From positions 576,062 to 640,061 of the forward strand of contig NZ_SZQL01000001.1 in the NCBI RefSeq assembly GCF_005233845.1: a stretch of DNA of 64,000 bases, in the 5' to 3' direction. Shown here in pieces: positions 44,979-55,016 of the stretch (the first letter of the stretch is position 1; the number at the start of each line of letters is the position of its first letter). The position numbers were made by a program, and so were the translations under genes. Below the pieces are notes generated by a model. It was not told the origin of the DNA and made no database searches. It saw only the letters and a list, made by a program, of their open reading frames with translations. This DNA is from Ilyomonas limi. Lineage in GTDB: Bacteria; Bacteroidota; Bacteroidia; Chitinophagales; Chitinophagaceae.

Positions 44979-47288
44979 TTAATGAATCCCATTCAATTCT
45001 TCCATTGTAAATGTCTTCTGCCGGTCTTTATACTTTTCACGGATGGCACTCACATCGGCAGCCGTAATCTTTTCGGCTTTATTATTCCAGGCATTGCGCA
45101 CATAGCTTAATACCTGTGCAATGTCTTTATCTGTAAATTCTTTATTAGCACCAATACCCGGCATATCGCCGCTTATCTCAGGCGCCTTGTACGTTTTACC
45201 GGCAACAGTCACCGGACCGGTTAAGCCATATAAAACAATTGGTATTAACCTGTTTTTATCACCCTGTACCCAATTCGATCCGTTTAGCGGAGGTGCCAAA
45301 GCAGTAACGCCGTTACCATCAGTACCGTGACAGGTTTGGCAAAGTGACCGGAATATAGTAGCCCCTTTCGGATACAGCTTTGCCAGTTTTTCTACATTGC
45401 TGTTGTTTTTTGCTTTAGCAATGTCTGCTATTACTTTGCTTAACCGCTTATTGATGACAAGACTGGTATCCGGCTCTTTTTTACGGATTTCGGCGTAGTA
45501 GGCAGCCTCCTTATCTTGCAGGTTGCTGATGATAGCATCTGCCACATACACATTATCCGGATATTTTTCGGTTAAAGTTAGTAAAAGCTGCTTAGCCCTA
45601 CCGGCATTATATGGTTGTATATCATGCGTGAGAAAGGCAATATAAGGCGCAGCGAGTGTATCGTTGCTATTTGCCATTTGCTCCAATTCAGAAGCATATT
45701 GCGCATAGTTGCTTTTATTAATCACGGAAGGTAATACGCTTAATGCCTGCATCCGTATGGTCCAGTCATTTTGTTTTAATAATGGCATTACATCGCTATC
45801 GCCTAAAACACCTAATCCTTCCATTGTCCACAACGCATGGATAAGCGGTAAAGGCTGAGCCGTGTTTTGAAGCAACTGGCGTAACGGAACAGTTGCACTT
45901 TTATCTTTTTTATCTATTAATAATTGTTGTGCTTTGCTACGCACCCAGCCGTTGGGATGCTGTAACAGTTGCACCAGTTGCGCAGTATTATCAGTAAATT
46001 GAACAGGCTGCAATGTTTTGTTTTCAGGAACAATTTTATAAATACGCCCGCAGTTAAGCGGCTGGGTTAACGACCGTTCTTTAATTTCATTTTTGAGGTA
46101 AGGCGTTAAGTAGGTTTTATGCTGAATAATGCCGCGATACATATCTACTACATACAAAGCACCATCGGGCCCGTTACTTAAATTCACCGGGCGAAAGCGC
46201 TCGTCTTCGCTGGCTAAAAACTCCTTGTTTTTATAGGCTTCTTCTCCATTTATAATATATCCTTTATCAGTAATAATATTTCTTTTAATAAGATTTGCCG
46301 AAGGCTCCGCTACAAAAGCGTTACCCTGGTACGCATCACCAAAGGCATTTCCCTTGTAGATAACTGGTCCGCAGGCAGCAGTAAAGTTGACCAGCCGCAA
46401 ACTATCGTCTAAAACACCTTCCATATAGCCACGGTTAACGCCGGGCGTAGGACGCACCGGATACACCCGGTTATCATCCACCACTTTTGTTACATAGCCT
46501 GCCACACTCTTTTGATTTTTATTTTCGGCACCCAATCCCGGAGAAAAATAATCGCCCAGCAAGTTCTCCGAATTGGTGTTATAGAATAAGCGTCCATAGG
46601 CATCCTGCGTGATACCCCACTGACCTCTGAAGTGCGTGCGCTCTATCAGCCAGCGATCGCCTTCTTTGCGGTAACGCTTGGCCGATTTAGCGTTATAAAT
46701 CCAGTTATCAAGTGCACGAAATAAGCCATTAGGCTGATGCTCTACATTACCGCCTTCGGCATAAGCAGAATCAATCAACCTTTTATTCACCGGCTTGTCA
46801 TCTACAATGTCATAATACCAAAGCTTAGGCGGCTCCGCGACGAGAATACCGTTTTCAATCAAACAAATGGCGCGTGGCAACACCAGCGAGTCTAAAAATA
46901 TGTTGCTCTTATCCATTACGCCATCGCCATTAGTATCGGCAAGAATGACCACTTTACCGGTTGGCTGGTCTTCGCCGGTGCCCACAGTATCGGGCATATA
47001 ATCCTGCATATCGACCACCCAAATTCTCCCTTTATCATCCCAACTCATGGCTACCGGCGCGGTAACCAGTGGTTCCGATGCAACCAGTTTTACGGCAAAC
47101 CCATCTTCAATATGCATTTTTTTAATAGACTCTTCCGGTGATAATTGCGGCGCTTCTGCAATGCTTTTTCTTATAGCCAGCGAATCGGGATGCGTGCTTT
47201 CCCTTGCTGAGTTTTTGCAGCTACCGGCAAATGCAATCAATGCATAGCAGGCAACTGCATATTTCATAAATAGACCAAAACGTTTCAT
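44979..47288 (-). CDS. PVC-type dehydrogenase/HEAT/cytochrome c lipoprotein
   Basis: A 769-residue envelope protein with a lipobox (AGSC, Cys about 24). Residues about 55-420 form a beta-propeller of the 'membrane-bound dehydrogenase' type (MSWDDKGRIWVVDMQDYM, GDGVMDKSNIF, NGPDGALYVVDMYRG). HEAT-like repeats follow (about 435-570, VRSKAQQLLIDKK). The C-terminal cytochrome c domain has its haem-binding CxxCH at residues 650-654 (CQTCHGTDGNG) and a likely Met ligand in GDMPGIG. It presumably oxidises a sugar-like substrate and passes electrons to the haem. It sits inside the sugar locus between the isomerase-like gene and the repeat region. Confidence 0.85.
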   Translation of the reverse strand: MKRFGLFMKYAVACYALIAFAGSCKNSARESTHPDSLAIRKSIAEAPQLSPEESIKKMHIEDGFAVKLVASEPLVTAPVAMSWDDKGRIWVVDMQDYMPDTVGTGEDQPTGKVVILADTNGDGVMDKSNIFLDSLVLPRAICLIENGILVAEPPKLWYYDIVDDKPVNKRLIDSAYAEGGNVEHQPNGLFRALDNWIYNAKSAKRYRKEGDRWLIERTHFRGQWGITQDAYGRLFYNTNSENLLGDYFSPGLGAENKNQKSVAGYVTKVVDDNRVYPVRPTPGVNRGYMEGVLDDSLRLVNFTAACGPVIYKGNAFGDAYQGNAFVAEPSANLIKRNIITDKGYIINGEEAYKNKEFLASEDERFRPVNLSNGPDGALYVVDMYRGIIQHKTYLTPYLKNEIKERSLTQPLNCGRIYKIVPENKTLQPVQFTDNTAQLVQLLQHPNGWVRSKAQQLLIDKKDKSATVPLRQLLQNTAQPLPLIHALWTMEGLGVLGDSDVMPLLKQNDWTIRMQALSVLPSVINKSNYAQYASELEQMANSNDTLAAPYIAFLTHDIQPYNAGRAKQLLLTLTEKYPDNVYVADAIISNLQDKEAAYYAEIRKKEPDTSLVINKRLSKVIADIAKAKNNSNVEKLAKLYPKGATIFRSLCQTCHGTDGNGVTALAPPLNGSNWVQGDKNRLIPIVLYGLTGPVTVAGKTYKAPEISGDMPGIGANKEFTDKDIAQVLSYVRNAWNNKAEKITAADVSAIREKYKDRQKTFTMEELNGIH

Positions 47289-47359
47289 TAAATATCCTTT
47301 ATACTTAATGCTACTTTTTCAAATAGCTGGATGACAGGTGTGTAAGATAACAAACGATG

Positions 47360-48202
47360 CTATACAGATGCCATTATCCCTCTAAAATAGCCGATTGATT
47401 CGGCGATACCGGGTAATGGATCGGTCATATCTTTTTCAAATTCGATACTGCAAACACCATTATACTGAATGGACTTTAGTGTTTTTACCAGTGCAGGAAA
47501 GTCGATTACCCCTCTGCCTATTTCAATTGCTTTTGCATCTTTATAGGCACCGGTCACATCTTTAATGTGCATATCAAAAAGCCTGCTTTTGTATTCTTTT
47601 ACAGACTGTACCAAATTGGCACCTGCTCTTACCGCATGCCCGATGTCGAGGCAAAGTCCCATGCGCGCATCGCGGTTTTTGATATGGTCGTATACATTCT
47701 GCGGAGCCGGATACAGCTTGTCTTCCGGACCATGATTGTGAATGGCGATCCTGATACCGGATGATTTTACTTTTTGTTCGGTATAATCCAGCAACTCATA
47801 AGTAGGCACGCCAACAATCATATCTACGCCCACTCTTTTGGCGTAGTCAAAGGCTGCATCTACATCAGCTTCCGTTTTCATATAAATAACACCTACTGCA
47901 TACACTTTGCAGCCGGCATCGGCAAAGGCACCCAATACTGATTTTATTTTATCAGCATCGCTGTTTATAGGCAGATGAAAATCTTTTATAGACAAATACT
48001 TTATATCCAACCGCTTTATCATGGATGCTGATTGTGCAACATCAAAACGGGCAAACGTAAACCCGGCAACACCGATTTTTAAACTTCCCGTTTTGTTATT
48101 TTGATAAGCATGTAAGGCAGAAGCCTTGCCTAATAAAGGTAATCCCACTGTGCCTGCAAGCCCCATTGCTGCTTGCTGCAAAAACTTTTTTCTTTTGATC
48201 AT
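47360..48202 (-). CDS. Secreted sugar phosphate isomerase/epimerase-like TIM-barrel protein
   Basis: A 280-residue xylose-isomerase-like (AP endonuclease 2 type) TIM barrel. The N-terminus, KRKKFLQQAAMGLAGTVG, has the form of a Tat-type or Sec export signal. The metal ligands are recognisable: E135-like in VGVPTYELLDYTEQ, His in IRIAIHNHGPEDK, D in LCLDIGHAVRAG, His in DMHIKDV and Glu in GVCSIEFEKD. In Bacteroidota some members of this family cleave or hydrolyse 3-keto-glucosides rather than isomerise sugar phosphates; the exported location and the oxidoreductases around it make that attractive here. Confidence 0.85.
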   Translation of the reverse strand: MIKRKKFLQQAAMGLAGTVGLPLLGKASALHAYQNNKTGSLKIGVAGFTFARFDVAQSASMIKRLDIKYLSIKDFHLPINSDADKIKSVLGAFADAGCKVYAVGVIYMKTEADVDAAFDYAKRVGVDMIVGVPTYELLDYTEQKVKSSGIRIAIHNHGPEDKLYPAPQNVYDHIKNRDARMGLCLDIGHAVRAGANLVQSVKEYKSRLFDMHIKDVTGAYKDAKAIEIGRGVIDFPALVKTLKSIQYNGVCSIEFEKDMTDPLPGIAESIGYFRGIMASV

Positions 48203-48303
48203 CTCTTCATTTTTTTATTAACCTCTGATATTATTGCCAGTATAGTATAGGAGCAAGAGGCTATGGAAAATTCTCTATATTTTTCTTATCGGGCTCAACA
48301 GGT

Positions 48304-50166
48304 CTATTCCGGCAGTTCTTCCAGGGGTGGTACATTACTTTCAGCACCTGCATAACCTTCGTTTTGATTAATATGTCCTTGCACATTTGCATCTATAGCC
48401 GACTGCGGTACAGGCCACAAGACATGATAAGGACTCAATGTATATTCATCGCCATGAATAGTATGTACGCCTTTGTTGTAAAACTCCGTAACATCCATGA
48501 TCCTGTCGTACCAAAAATTGTTTGTAGAAAAGCTATTCATGCTGTATGTCCTTCCTTTATAATCAGGCTTGCCGGTTTGCGCAAAAAGATAAGCCATGCG
48601 GGTAAGTTCCACCTTCCGGTATTCTTCATAATACAATTCACGGGCTCTTTCATCCAGTATGGTTGCAATGGTAACGTCTGCAGCATTGATTGGCGCAGCG
48701 CCTGCTCTTTGTCTTATCACGTTAATATCTGCGGCTGCCGCTGCCAGGTCACCCTTCCAGTAATAAGCCTCAGCCCTAATCAAGTAAGTTTCTGCCAGTC
48801 TAAACACATACCAGGGTGTATGTCCGCCATTATTGGTTGTATTCTCATTGTCCGGAACGAATAATTTATAATGGGGCCAGTCAAACCAGTCCCTTATCGT
48901 ATCCGCACACAAAAGCGCCCCGGATGCAGAATATTTTTGCAAAGGCTGACCATAATAAGGGTCTGTTCCTTTTAAGGCCGGATTATTATAAACAAGATCT
49001 TCCATTGTCATCCAGTTACCCGGTGCATGGCGAAGGTCAGTTGAATCGTTTGCCCAAATCAGATGGGTGCTGTACCAGGTTGCTCTGCACCGGCCTATTC
49101 CTCTGCCATATTTATTTTGCAGGTCGAATTCTATTCCCCGCTGATCAGTTGTACCTGGATTGCCGTTGGGTGTATTGATGTTTTTATACCAGTTGGGAAT
49201 TGTTTGGCGCATGACAGACATTCCGCCATTGTAATCACCATTATTTTTATACCCTTCCAGGTCTATTACATAAAATAAGCCTTCTGTATTTTGCGGTAAT
49301 ACTTTGTTGGTTGGGCGGTGAAGGTCCCAGATAACATTACGACTGGGGTTACTCGCATCTACTCCAAAACGGTTTGTCATAAGGTGATATGGACTCCCAT
49401 TGATAAGATCTGATGCTGCCTGAATAGCACCATCAAAATCACCTAAAGCAAGATTAATCTTGGCAAGCAAATGCCGGCAGGCACCATTGGTAACTTGTCC
49501 TTTGGGTACACCATCAGGCACCCACTGAATAGCAAATTCCAATTCCCGCTTCATTTCTTCAAGCAGCACTTTGCGGTCAACCGTTTGAAAATCCAGTTTA
49601 GGGCTCGAATATAATGTACCTGCATAAGGCACATTGCCAAACGAATTGCAAAGCACATAATACGTATATGCTCTGAAAAAATAAGCCGAGCCGATCAGTG
49701 CATTTCTTTGAGCCCGTTGTGTAGCATCGGTGGTATCCCATTTAGGAACGTCTATATAAGCAAGCACCGTATTGGCATATTTAAGCCGGTAAAAACTCTG
49801 CTCCCAAAACCAGTAAATACGGTTATGGTCGGCATTATCATTACTGGCAGTAATGGCATCCGGTGTTATTTGTATATTCATGTTCTGCGCAGGGCCGGAT
49901 TTGTCTGTTGTGCCTTCCACCGCTACATCAGAAAATATTTCCTGTGTAATTATTGGCGCACCATCACCATACCAGTCATACCTCAAATTTCTTTCGCAGG
50001 CAACCAGTGCATCCTGCAAGGCTTCCGGAGTGTTGTATGCAATATCTGGTGTGTAGATAGAAAGTGGTTTAGGTTCAAGCCAAGTTCTCTTGCAGGCAGT
50101 ACCGGCAGCAATCACCATCAGCGTCATTGCCAGTCGGTATATTAATTTCTTATTGATTGTTTTCAT
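48304..50166 (-). CDS. SusD/RagB family outer-membrane lipoprotein
   Basis: A 620-residue lipoprotein (lipobox GTAC, Cys near residue 25, then KRTWLEPKP). SusD signatures: YNTPEALQDALVACERNLRY, GSAYFFRAYTYYVLCNSFGN near 165, RLAETYLIRAEAYYWKGDLA near 475, DERARELYYEEYRKVELTR and the LWPVPQSAIDAN end motif, all read in pieces. It is longer than average, with extra loops between 320 and 450. It pairs with the SusC gene 28 bp upstream and is predicted to bind the glycan or glycoside at the cell surface. Confidence 0.94.
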   Translation of the reverse strand: MKTINKKLIYRLAMTLMVIAAGTACKRTWLEPKPLSIYTPDIAYNTPEALQDALVACERNLRYDWYGDGAPIITQEIFSDVAVEGTTDKSGPAQNMNIQITPDAITASNDNADHNRIYWFWEQSFYRLKYANTVLAYIDVPKWDTTDATQRAQRNALIGSAYFFRAYTYYVLCNSFGNVPYAGTLYSSPKLDFQTVDRKVLLEEMKRELEFAIQWVPDGVPKGQVTNGACRHLLAKINLALGDFDGAIQAASDLINGSPYHLMTNRFGVDASNPSRNVIWDLHRPTNKVLPQNTEGLFYVIDLEGYKNNGDYNGGMSVMRQTIPNWYKNINTPNGNPGTTDQRGIEFDLQNKYGRGIGRCRATWYSTHLIWANDSTDLRHAPGNWMTMEDLVYNNPALKGTDPYYGQPLQKYSASGALLCADTIRDWFDWPHYKLFVPDNENTTNNGGHTPWYVFRLAETYLIRAEAYYWKGDLAAAAADINVIRQRAGAAPINAADVTIATILDERARELYYEEYRKVELTRMAYLFAQTGKPDYKGRTYSMNSFSTNNFWYDRIMDVTEFYNKGVHTIHGDEYTLSPYHVLWPVPQSAIDANVQGHINQNEGYAGAESNVPPLEELPE

Positions 50167-50193
50167 AATCTATATATTTTTTATACTGGCAGT

Positions 50194-53100
50194 TTAGAGT
50201 GTAAGGTTAAAACCTAATGTATATGTTCTGGGTGTAGGGCCCGGGCCAACATTAGGGTCCCATTCCGGATCCCAGTATTGCCAATCTGGTTTATAAACTG
50301 CCGCATTTTTAATGGAGAAGTAAAACCGTAAATCCTGTATGCCTGCTTTTTCTACCAGGGTTTTTGGAAGCGTATAAGCCAGGGCAACATTATCAAGGCG
50401 TATAAAATTCCTTTTCCGGTACACACTGTAACTGGCACCGCCATCACTTGAAAATATCCGGGCAAAATCGTTTGTTGGATTGTCCGGCGTCCAGTACGGA
50501 TATACATAAGCATCCGTACGGTCGGGAAAACCATCCCTGTTCTTTGCCTGGTTGAACGAAGACATATAGCCCCAGGAAGAGTAGATTAAAGCAGAAAGAT
50601 CAAAGTTCTTCAGGAAGGTGAAATTATTTCTTAAAGTCCATTGATAGCGCGGTTTTGAATAACCAATAAACTGCCGGTCATCATTGGTATATTTACCATC
50701 CCCGTTTACATCCTGCAATTTAAAATCGCCGGGACTTTGACCATAAACTGCTGCCTGGTCTGCGTCCTTGGTCTGGTACACACCCAACACTGGTATATCC
50801 CACACCGCCTCAATCGGATGACCAATAAACCATTTGTTTGTAATGTCACTTGCTTCCTGCTGGCCTATTACATTTCCATTTGCATCCTTAATATCGGTCA
50901 TAGTGCCATAGAGATGAACAATCTCATTTCTGTTTAAAGAGAAATTAAACGAAGTAGTCCATCTAAAATTATTTCTGTTAATATTAGTACTGTTTAAATT
51001 GATCTCCAGGCCCTTATTGTCAATTTCACCAAGATTGGTCTGTACATTGGCAAAACCTACCACATCGGGCAAACTGCGGTTTACAAGCAGGTTTTTAGTC
51101 TGCCCTTTATACACATCAATGCTACCACTTATAACATTATTAAACATCGAGAAATCGAGACCGATATTGAAAGCTGCCGTTTTTTCCCATTTCAAATCTG
51201 GGTTTGCCATTTGGGTTACGTACAATTGAGAAACAACATTGGTTGTTCCATCGGGATTTACCACCAGGTATTTGCCGGTAGCTAAATTGGCAAGCGAAGA
51301 ATAGCGGCCAATATCCCTGTTGCCGTTGATGCCGTAGGATAAACGCAGTTTTCCATAATTCAGCCATTTGGATTTTATGAAATCTTCCTGTGTAAAAACC
51401 CATCCCAAGGCTGCTGCCGGAAACCGTGCCCAAGGATACTTTTGACCAAAAGCGGAATACCCATCCTGCCGCATAGATAAAGTGAGCAGGTAGCGGTCTT
51501 TATAAGAATAAAAAAGCCTTGCCATATAAGCAGCACCGGTACTGTATTCATCATCACTGGAAATGGTTTGATTAATAGCAGCACCCATGTTGTGGTAACT
51601 TAAAACGTCGCTGGGGTCAAAGTCTGTACCGATCATATCATTTGACCAGTACCGGTATTTTTCAGCATTTGCAAGCAAAGTAACCTGCACATTATGATCG
51701 TTGTTAAAGGTTTTGTTCCAGCTAAGTATATTGTCTATCTGCCACTGATAAATATTATGGTTATTCCTTTCTGCCTGTCCACCTATCAATTCAAAATCGG
51801 GGTCTTGTGCAGCGTTGCCGTTGAAGTAATTATAAAACTCAAACTGCGGGGTAAAGTTCATGGTGTAGGTGATGCCAAGCAGCAATTTTACTTTGCCATA
51901 AATAATATTATTGAGGGTGTAATATTTGGTCATGCGGTTGGTGTACTTCGGCCCTAATAAAGGATTTCTGGAACCACCGCCGGGATCATCCTGGGGACTG
52001 TAGCGGTAGTCTGTTGAATCGTCATTGTACATACTGCCATAAGGAGAATTATTTACGATAAGTCCCCAGTTTAATGGTACGGAGCTTTCATCCCTTGCTG
52101 CAAACTGAACATTTACGCCTACTGTTAAAAACTTGGTTACTTCAGCTTCTAATTTCAACCTGCTTTGTATGGTTGAATATTTATCGCCTACAACAATTCC
52201 TTCGTTGTTGAGATAGCCTCCTGACCAATAGTAGGAAAACCGGTCTGACGCTCCGGAAACGCTTACTGTATAATTCTGTTGCAGTGCATTTCTAAACATC
52301 ATGTCATACCAGTTTGTTACATGACCGAGTTTATAATCTTTTATTTCAATCGGCTTAAAGTTGAGGCGGTTCAGCCATACATCTACAGGATCACCCGAAG
52401 AAGCGTCGTATGCCAGCCATTGATCAATGGAAATATCAGAAGGCAGCGTACGCGAATCATTGAATTGGTAGGGCTGCTGGTTGAATCCATGAATACTGTT
52501 CTCCACATCGGTTCTCCATTTAATAAAATCCTCACCCTGGTACACCGGCTGATTTACAGACATGGTTGCCAGTGCAATATTGGTGTTGAAGTTGATAGTA
52601 GGTTTACCCAGTCTTCCTTTTTTAGTGGTGACCATAATTACACCGTTTGCAGACTTGGCTCCATAAACGGCGGCAGCACTGGCGTCTTTTAAAACATCTA
52701 CATTGGCAATATCCTGCGGGTTAATATCAGAAAGTGCACCGTAGTAAATTACGCCATCTACAACTATCAAAGGGGAAGTTCCTGCATTCAGAGAATTGGT
52801 TCCTCTTATCTCCAGTGCGCCACCGGGTTTAGCACCGGTAGTAACGCCAACAGTCAAACCCGGAACATTAGCACGAAGCGCATCCTGTACAGAAGTCCGG
52901 TTTTCATTTTGCAGCTTCGCAACATTCACCGAAGACACAGCCCCCGTAAGATCTTTCTTCTTCGCAGTGCCATACCCAATTACCACCACCTGGTCAAGCG
53001 TGGCAGCTTCAGCGGCTTCCAGCGAAACATCAATGTGCGTTTTGCCGTTCACTTCTACCGATTGGGTCTTATACCCGAGCGCAGTAAAAACAAGGGTAGC

Positions 53101-53322
53101 AGCAGGAGAAACGCCGGTAAGCTTATAATGTCCGGTTGCATCTGTACTGGTTCCTTTGCTGGAGCCTTTTACAGTAACAGACACACTTTGCACCATCGCA
53201 TTACTATCGGCAGCACTCACCGTACCTTCTACCGTAATGGCAGATTGCCCAAATGCTATCATCCCATTGAACAGCATGATAAGCAAGAGCGCTAAAAAAT
53301 GGCTGATTTTTTTCTTTCCCAT
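50194..53322 (-). CDS. SusC/RagA family TonB-dependent outer-membrane transporter
   Basis: A 1042-residue transporter. The ATG at 53322 (MGKKKISHFLALLLIMLFNG...) gives a proper signal peptide; a start 20 codons upstream would precede it with polar residues. Carboxypeptidase-regulatory-like domain (VEGTVSAADSNAMVQSVSV), TonB box region LDQVVVIGYG, plug with LEIRGTNSLNAGTSPLIVVD and IMVTTKKG, then a barrel ending TLGFNLTL. There is no STN domain, so control is not by FecR; the LacI-type operator upstream of the locus is the likelier regulator. The substrate is unknown, probably a plant or microbial glycoside. Confidence 0.95.
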   Translation of the reverse strand: MGKKKISHFLALLLIMLFNGMIAFGQSAITVEGTVSAADSNAMVQSVSVTVKGSSKGTSTDATGHYKLTGVSPAATLVFTALGYKTQSVEVNGKTHIDVSLEAAEAATLDQVVVIGYGTAKKKDLTGAVSSVNVAKLQNENRTSVQDALRANVPGLTVGVTTGAKPGGALEIRGTNSLNAGTSPLIVVDGVIYYGALSDINPQDIANVDVLKDASAAAVYGAKSANGVIMVTTKKGRLGKPTINFNTNIALATMSVNQPVYQGEDFIKWRTDVENSIHGFNQQPYQFNDSRTLPSDISIDQWLAYDASSGDPVDVWLNRLNFKPIEIKDYKLGHVTNWYDMMFRNALQQNYTVSVSGASDRFSYYWSGGYLNNEGIVVGDKYSTIQSRLKLEAEVTKFLTVGVNVQFAARDESSVPLNWGLIVNNSPYGSMYNDDSTDYRYSPQDDPGGGSRNPLLGPKYTNRMTKYYTLNNIIYGKVKLLLGITYTMNFTPQFEFYNYFNGNAAQDPDFELIGGQAERNNHNIYQWQIDNILSWNKTFNNDHNVQVTLLANAEKYRYWSNDMIGTDFDPSDVLSYHNMGAAINQTISSDDEYSTGAAYMARLFYSYKDRYLLTLSMRQDGYSAFGQKYPWARFPAAALGWVFTQEDFIKSKWLNYGKLRLSYGINGNRDIGRYSSLANLATGKYLVVNPDGTTNVVSQLYVTQMANPDLKWEKTAAFNIGLDFSMFNNVISGSIDVYKGQTKNLLVNRSLPDVVGFANVQTNLGEIDNKGLEINLNSTNINRNNFRWTTSFNFSLNRNEIVHLYGTMTDIKDANGNVIGQQEASDITNKWFIGHPIEAVWDIPVLGVYQTKDADQAAVYGQSPGDFKLQDVNGDGKYTNDDRQFIGYSKPRYQWTLRNNFTFLKNFDLSALIYSSWGYMSSFNQAKNRDGFPDRTDAYVYPYWTPDNPTNDFARIFSSDGGASYSVYRKRNFIRLDNVALAYTLPKTLVEKAGIQDLRFYFSIKNAAVYKPDWQYWDPEWDPNVGPGPTPRTYTLGFNLTL

Positions 53323-53522
53323 AAGGCAATATTTAAGTGAATAAAGGTTTTTTGCTATTACTTTTTCTCCAACAAAAGCCACCTGAGCAGTTGCATCAAA
53401 AAGCAGTTATTTACAAGTATTATTTGCACTAATGTTATTCTTCCGTTTTACGGTCTATGCTGTTTCACAATCGTTATTTATTGCGGGACTTTAGCATTGT
53501 TTCAGTCCATATTACTATATCA

Positions 53523-54929
53523 CTAGTTATGCGCCTTTTTTGTAGCTATTTCCAAAGCCTTTGTAGACGTGTAATATTTGGCAATCATATCAGGCACCTC
53601 CCAGTCGGGCAGCTTTCGTTCTTTAAAATACTGGAGATAGCGCTGCATTACCTGGGCAAAATGCGCCTCATGGCCAACTTTGTATTTTTCTGGTATTATC
53701 ACCAGCCAGCCTTGTTTGTTTTTTTGAAGCGAAATACCTGGGTATTTTGTGCTTAATTGTTTAACAGCATCCTGCACTTCGTTTTCGTATCCGCTGCCGC
53801 TTGATTTCTGTATGATATACAAGGTTGGCTTGTAATTTTCTTCTTTACCCTGCCGTATTTCGAGATTGGCTTTAGTGCCTTTCAGCAGGCAATAATGGGT
53901 ATCGCCGCTACCCTCCGGTGCCTGATAATTCCAGCGTGCGGTAAGCTTTACCGGCACACCTTTAAGTGTATAATTAATTTCGCCATTGGCATGCGTTTGC
54001 AACACTGTATCGTGCGTTACGTATGGTTGTAAAAAAGATGGAAAAGCAGTTTCTTTGGTAACGGCTGCAAACTGCAATAGCGTAACAGGCGTAGGCCATA
54101 TTCTCGCCGCTTTTATAACAATATCTTTTTTATAATCAATAGCAGTATCTGGAAAGAGTGACCATTGTACCAGATCAATGAGATGAGTGCCCACATCGGC
54201 AATAGCTTCGCCCTGCTGTCCAGGATCAAAAAACCAATCGGGACGGGTAAGCACATTGCCGGAGACATACTTATAAAAATAATGGACACTTTCTATCACT
54301 ACAGCCGGGTTGTTTTGGGTACCGGCAGCCAGCGTTCCAAAAACGGCAGGCGTATGTGCAAGTTCTTTTTGTAAGATATTGGTGATTTCTGAGCGCTCTG
54401 TCATGATATCATATAAAAGCACGCCATTTTTAGCGGCAGTTCTGAATGCATTTTCCAGCATTGCAAAATTGCTGCTGTTAATAGCCATCGGCTTATCGCC
54501 CAGTACATTCAGCCCTGCATTTACTACTTTGCTGATACACTCTGTTTTACGCTGATTGTTACCGGCAAGCACTACAACATTGCCTTTTTTTTCGTTAAGC
54601 ATTTTATTTAAAAAATCGCTGCTGGTATATACTTGTTCGTTCCAGTGTGTGGGGTTATCCTGCCGCTCGTTATACTGTTTTATCAAAGCCAGATGTGCCT
54701 GCAGTTCTGCCCCGCCGGGCGCATACACATATACCGTAGAATCTATTTCGGGATACATACTTTTTTGCACCAGCGCAGCATGAAAATGTCCGGGATCTAA
54801 TGTTATCAATTTTACCACAGCGCTATCGTTTGTTTCTTTCAAATTACTGTTTGCAGCAGGCTGGCAGCTTTGCTGACAGACAGCAATAATCATCAAAAAG
54901 AAAAAAAATAAGAAAGGTTGTCTTTGCAT
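53523..54929 (-). CDS. Putative Gfo/Idh/MocA-type oxidoreductase lipoprotein with variant NAD motif
   Basis: A 468-residue lipoprotein (lipobox QQSC, Cys about 21). It keeps the overall Gfo/Idh/MocA plan (VVVLAGNNQRK, NVLGDKPMAI in place of the usual EKP, then IADVGTHLIDLVQW with the conserved Asp/His pair). The expected N-terminal GxGxxG/A loop is replaced by TLDPGHFHAALVQKS. This combination and the C-terminal domain match the 'putative oxidoreductase C-terminal' subgroup (PF16490-like) of Bacteroidota. It may bind its cofactor differently. It sits between SusC and another Gfo/Idh/MocA gene in the sugar locus. Confidence 0.8.
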   Translation of the reverse strand: MQRQPFLFFFFLMIIAVCQQSCQPAANSNLKETNDSAVVKLITLDPGHFHAALVQKSMYPEIDSTVYVYAPGGAELQAHLALIKQYNERQDNPTHWNEQVYTSSDFLNKMLNEKKGNVVVLAGNNQRKTECISKVVNAGLNVLGDKPMAINSSNFAMLENAFRTAAKNGVLLYDIMTERSEITNILQKELAHTPAVFGTLAAGTQNNPAVVIESVHYFYKYVSGNVLTRPDWFFDPGQQGEAIADVGTHLIDLVQWSLFPDTAIDYKKDIVIKAARIWPTPVTLLQFAAVTKETAFPSFLQPYVTHDTVLQTHANGEINYTLKGVPVKLTARWNYQAPEGSGDTHYCLLKGTKANLEIRQGKEENYKPTLYIIQKSSGSGYENEVQDAVKQLSTKYPGISLQKNKQGWLVIIPEKYKVGHEAHFAQVMQRYLQYFKERKLPDWEVPDMIAKYYTSTKALEIATKKAHN

Positions 54930-55016
54930 GCGTGTTGCTTTTTTTCTGCCGGATGCTATATATGGAAATAATCTGTTTCCTGTTTTAATAAGTTGTTTTA
55001 TAGCCAGTCAATGCTG

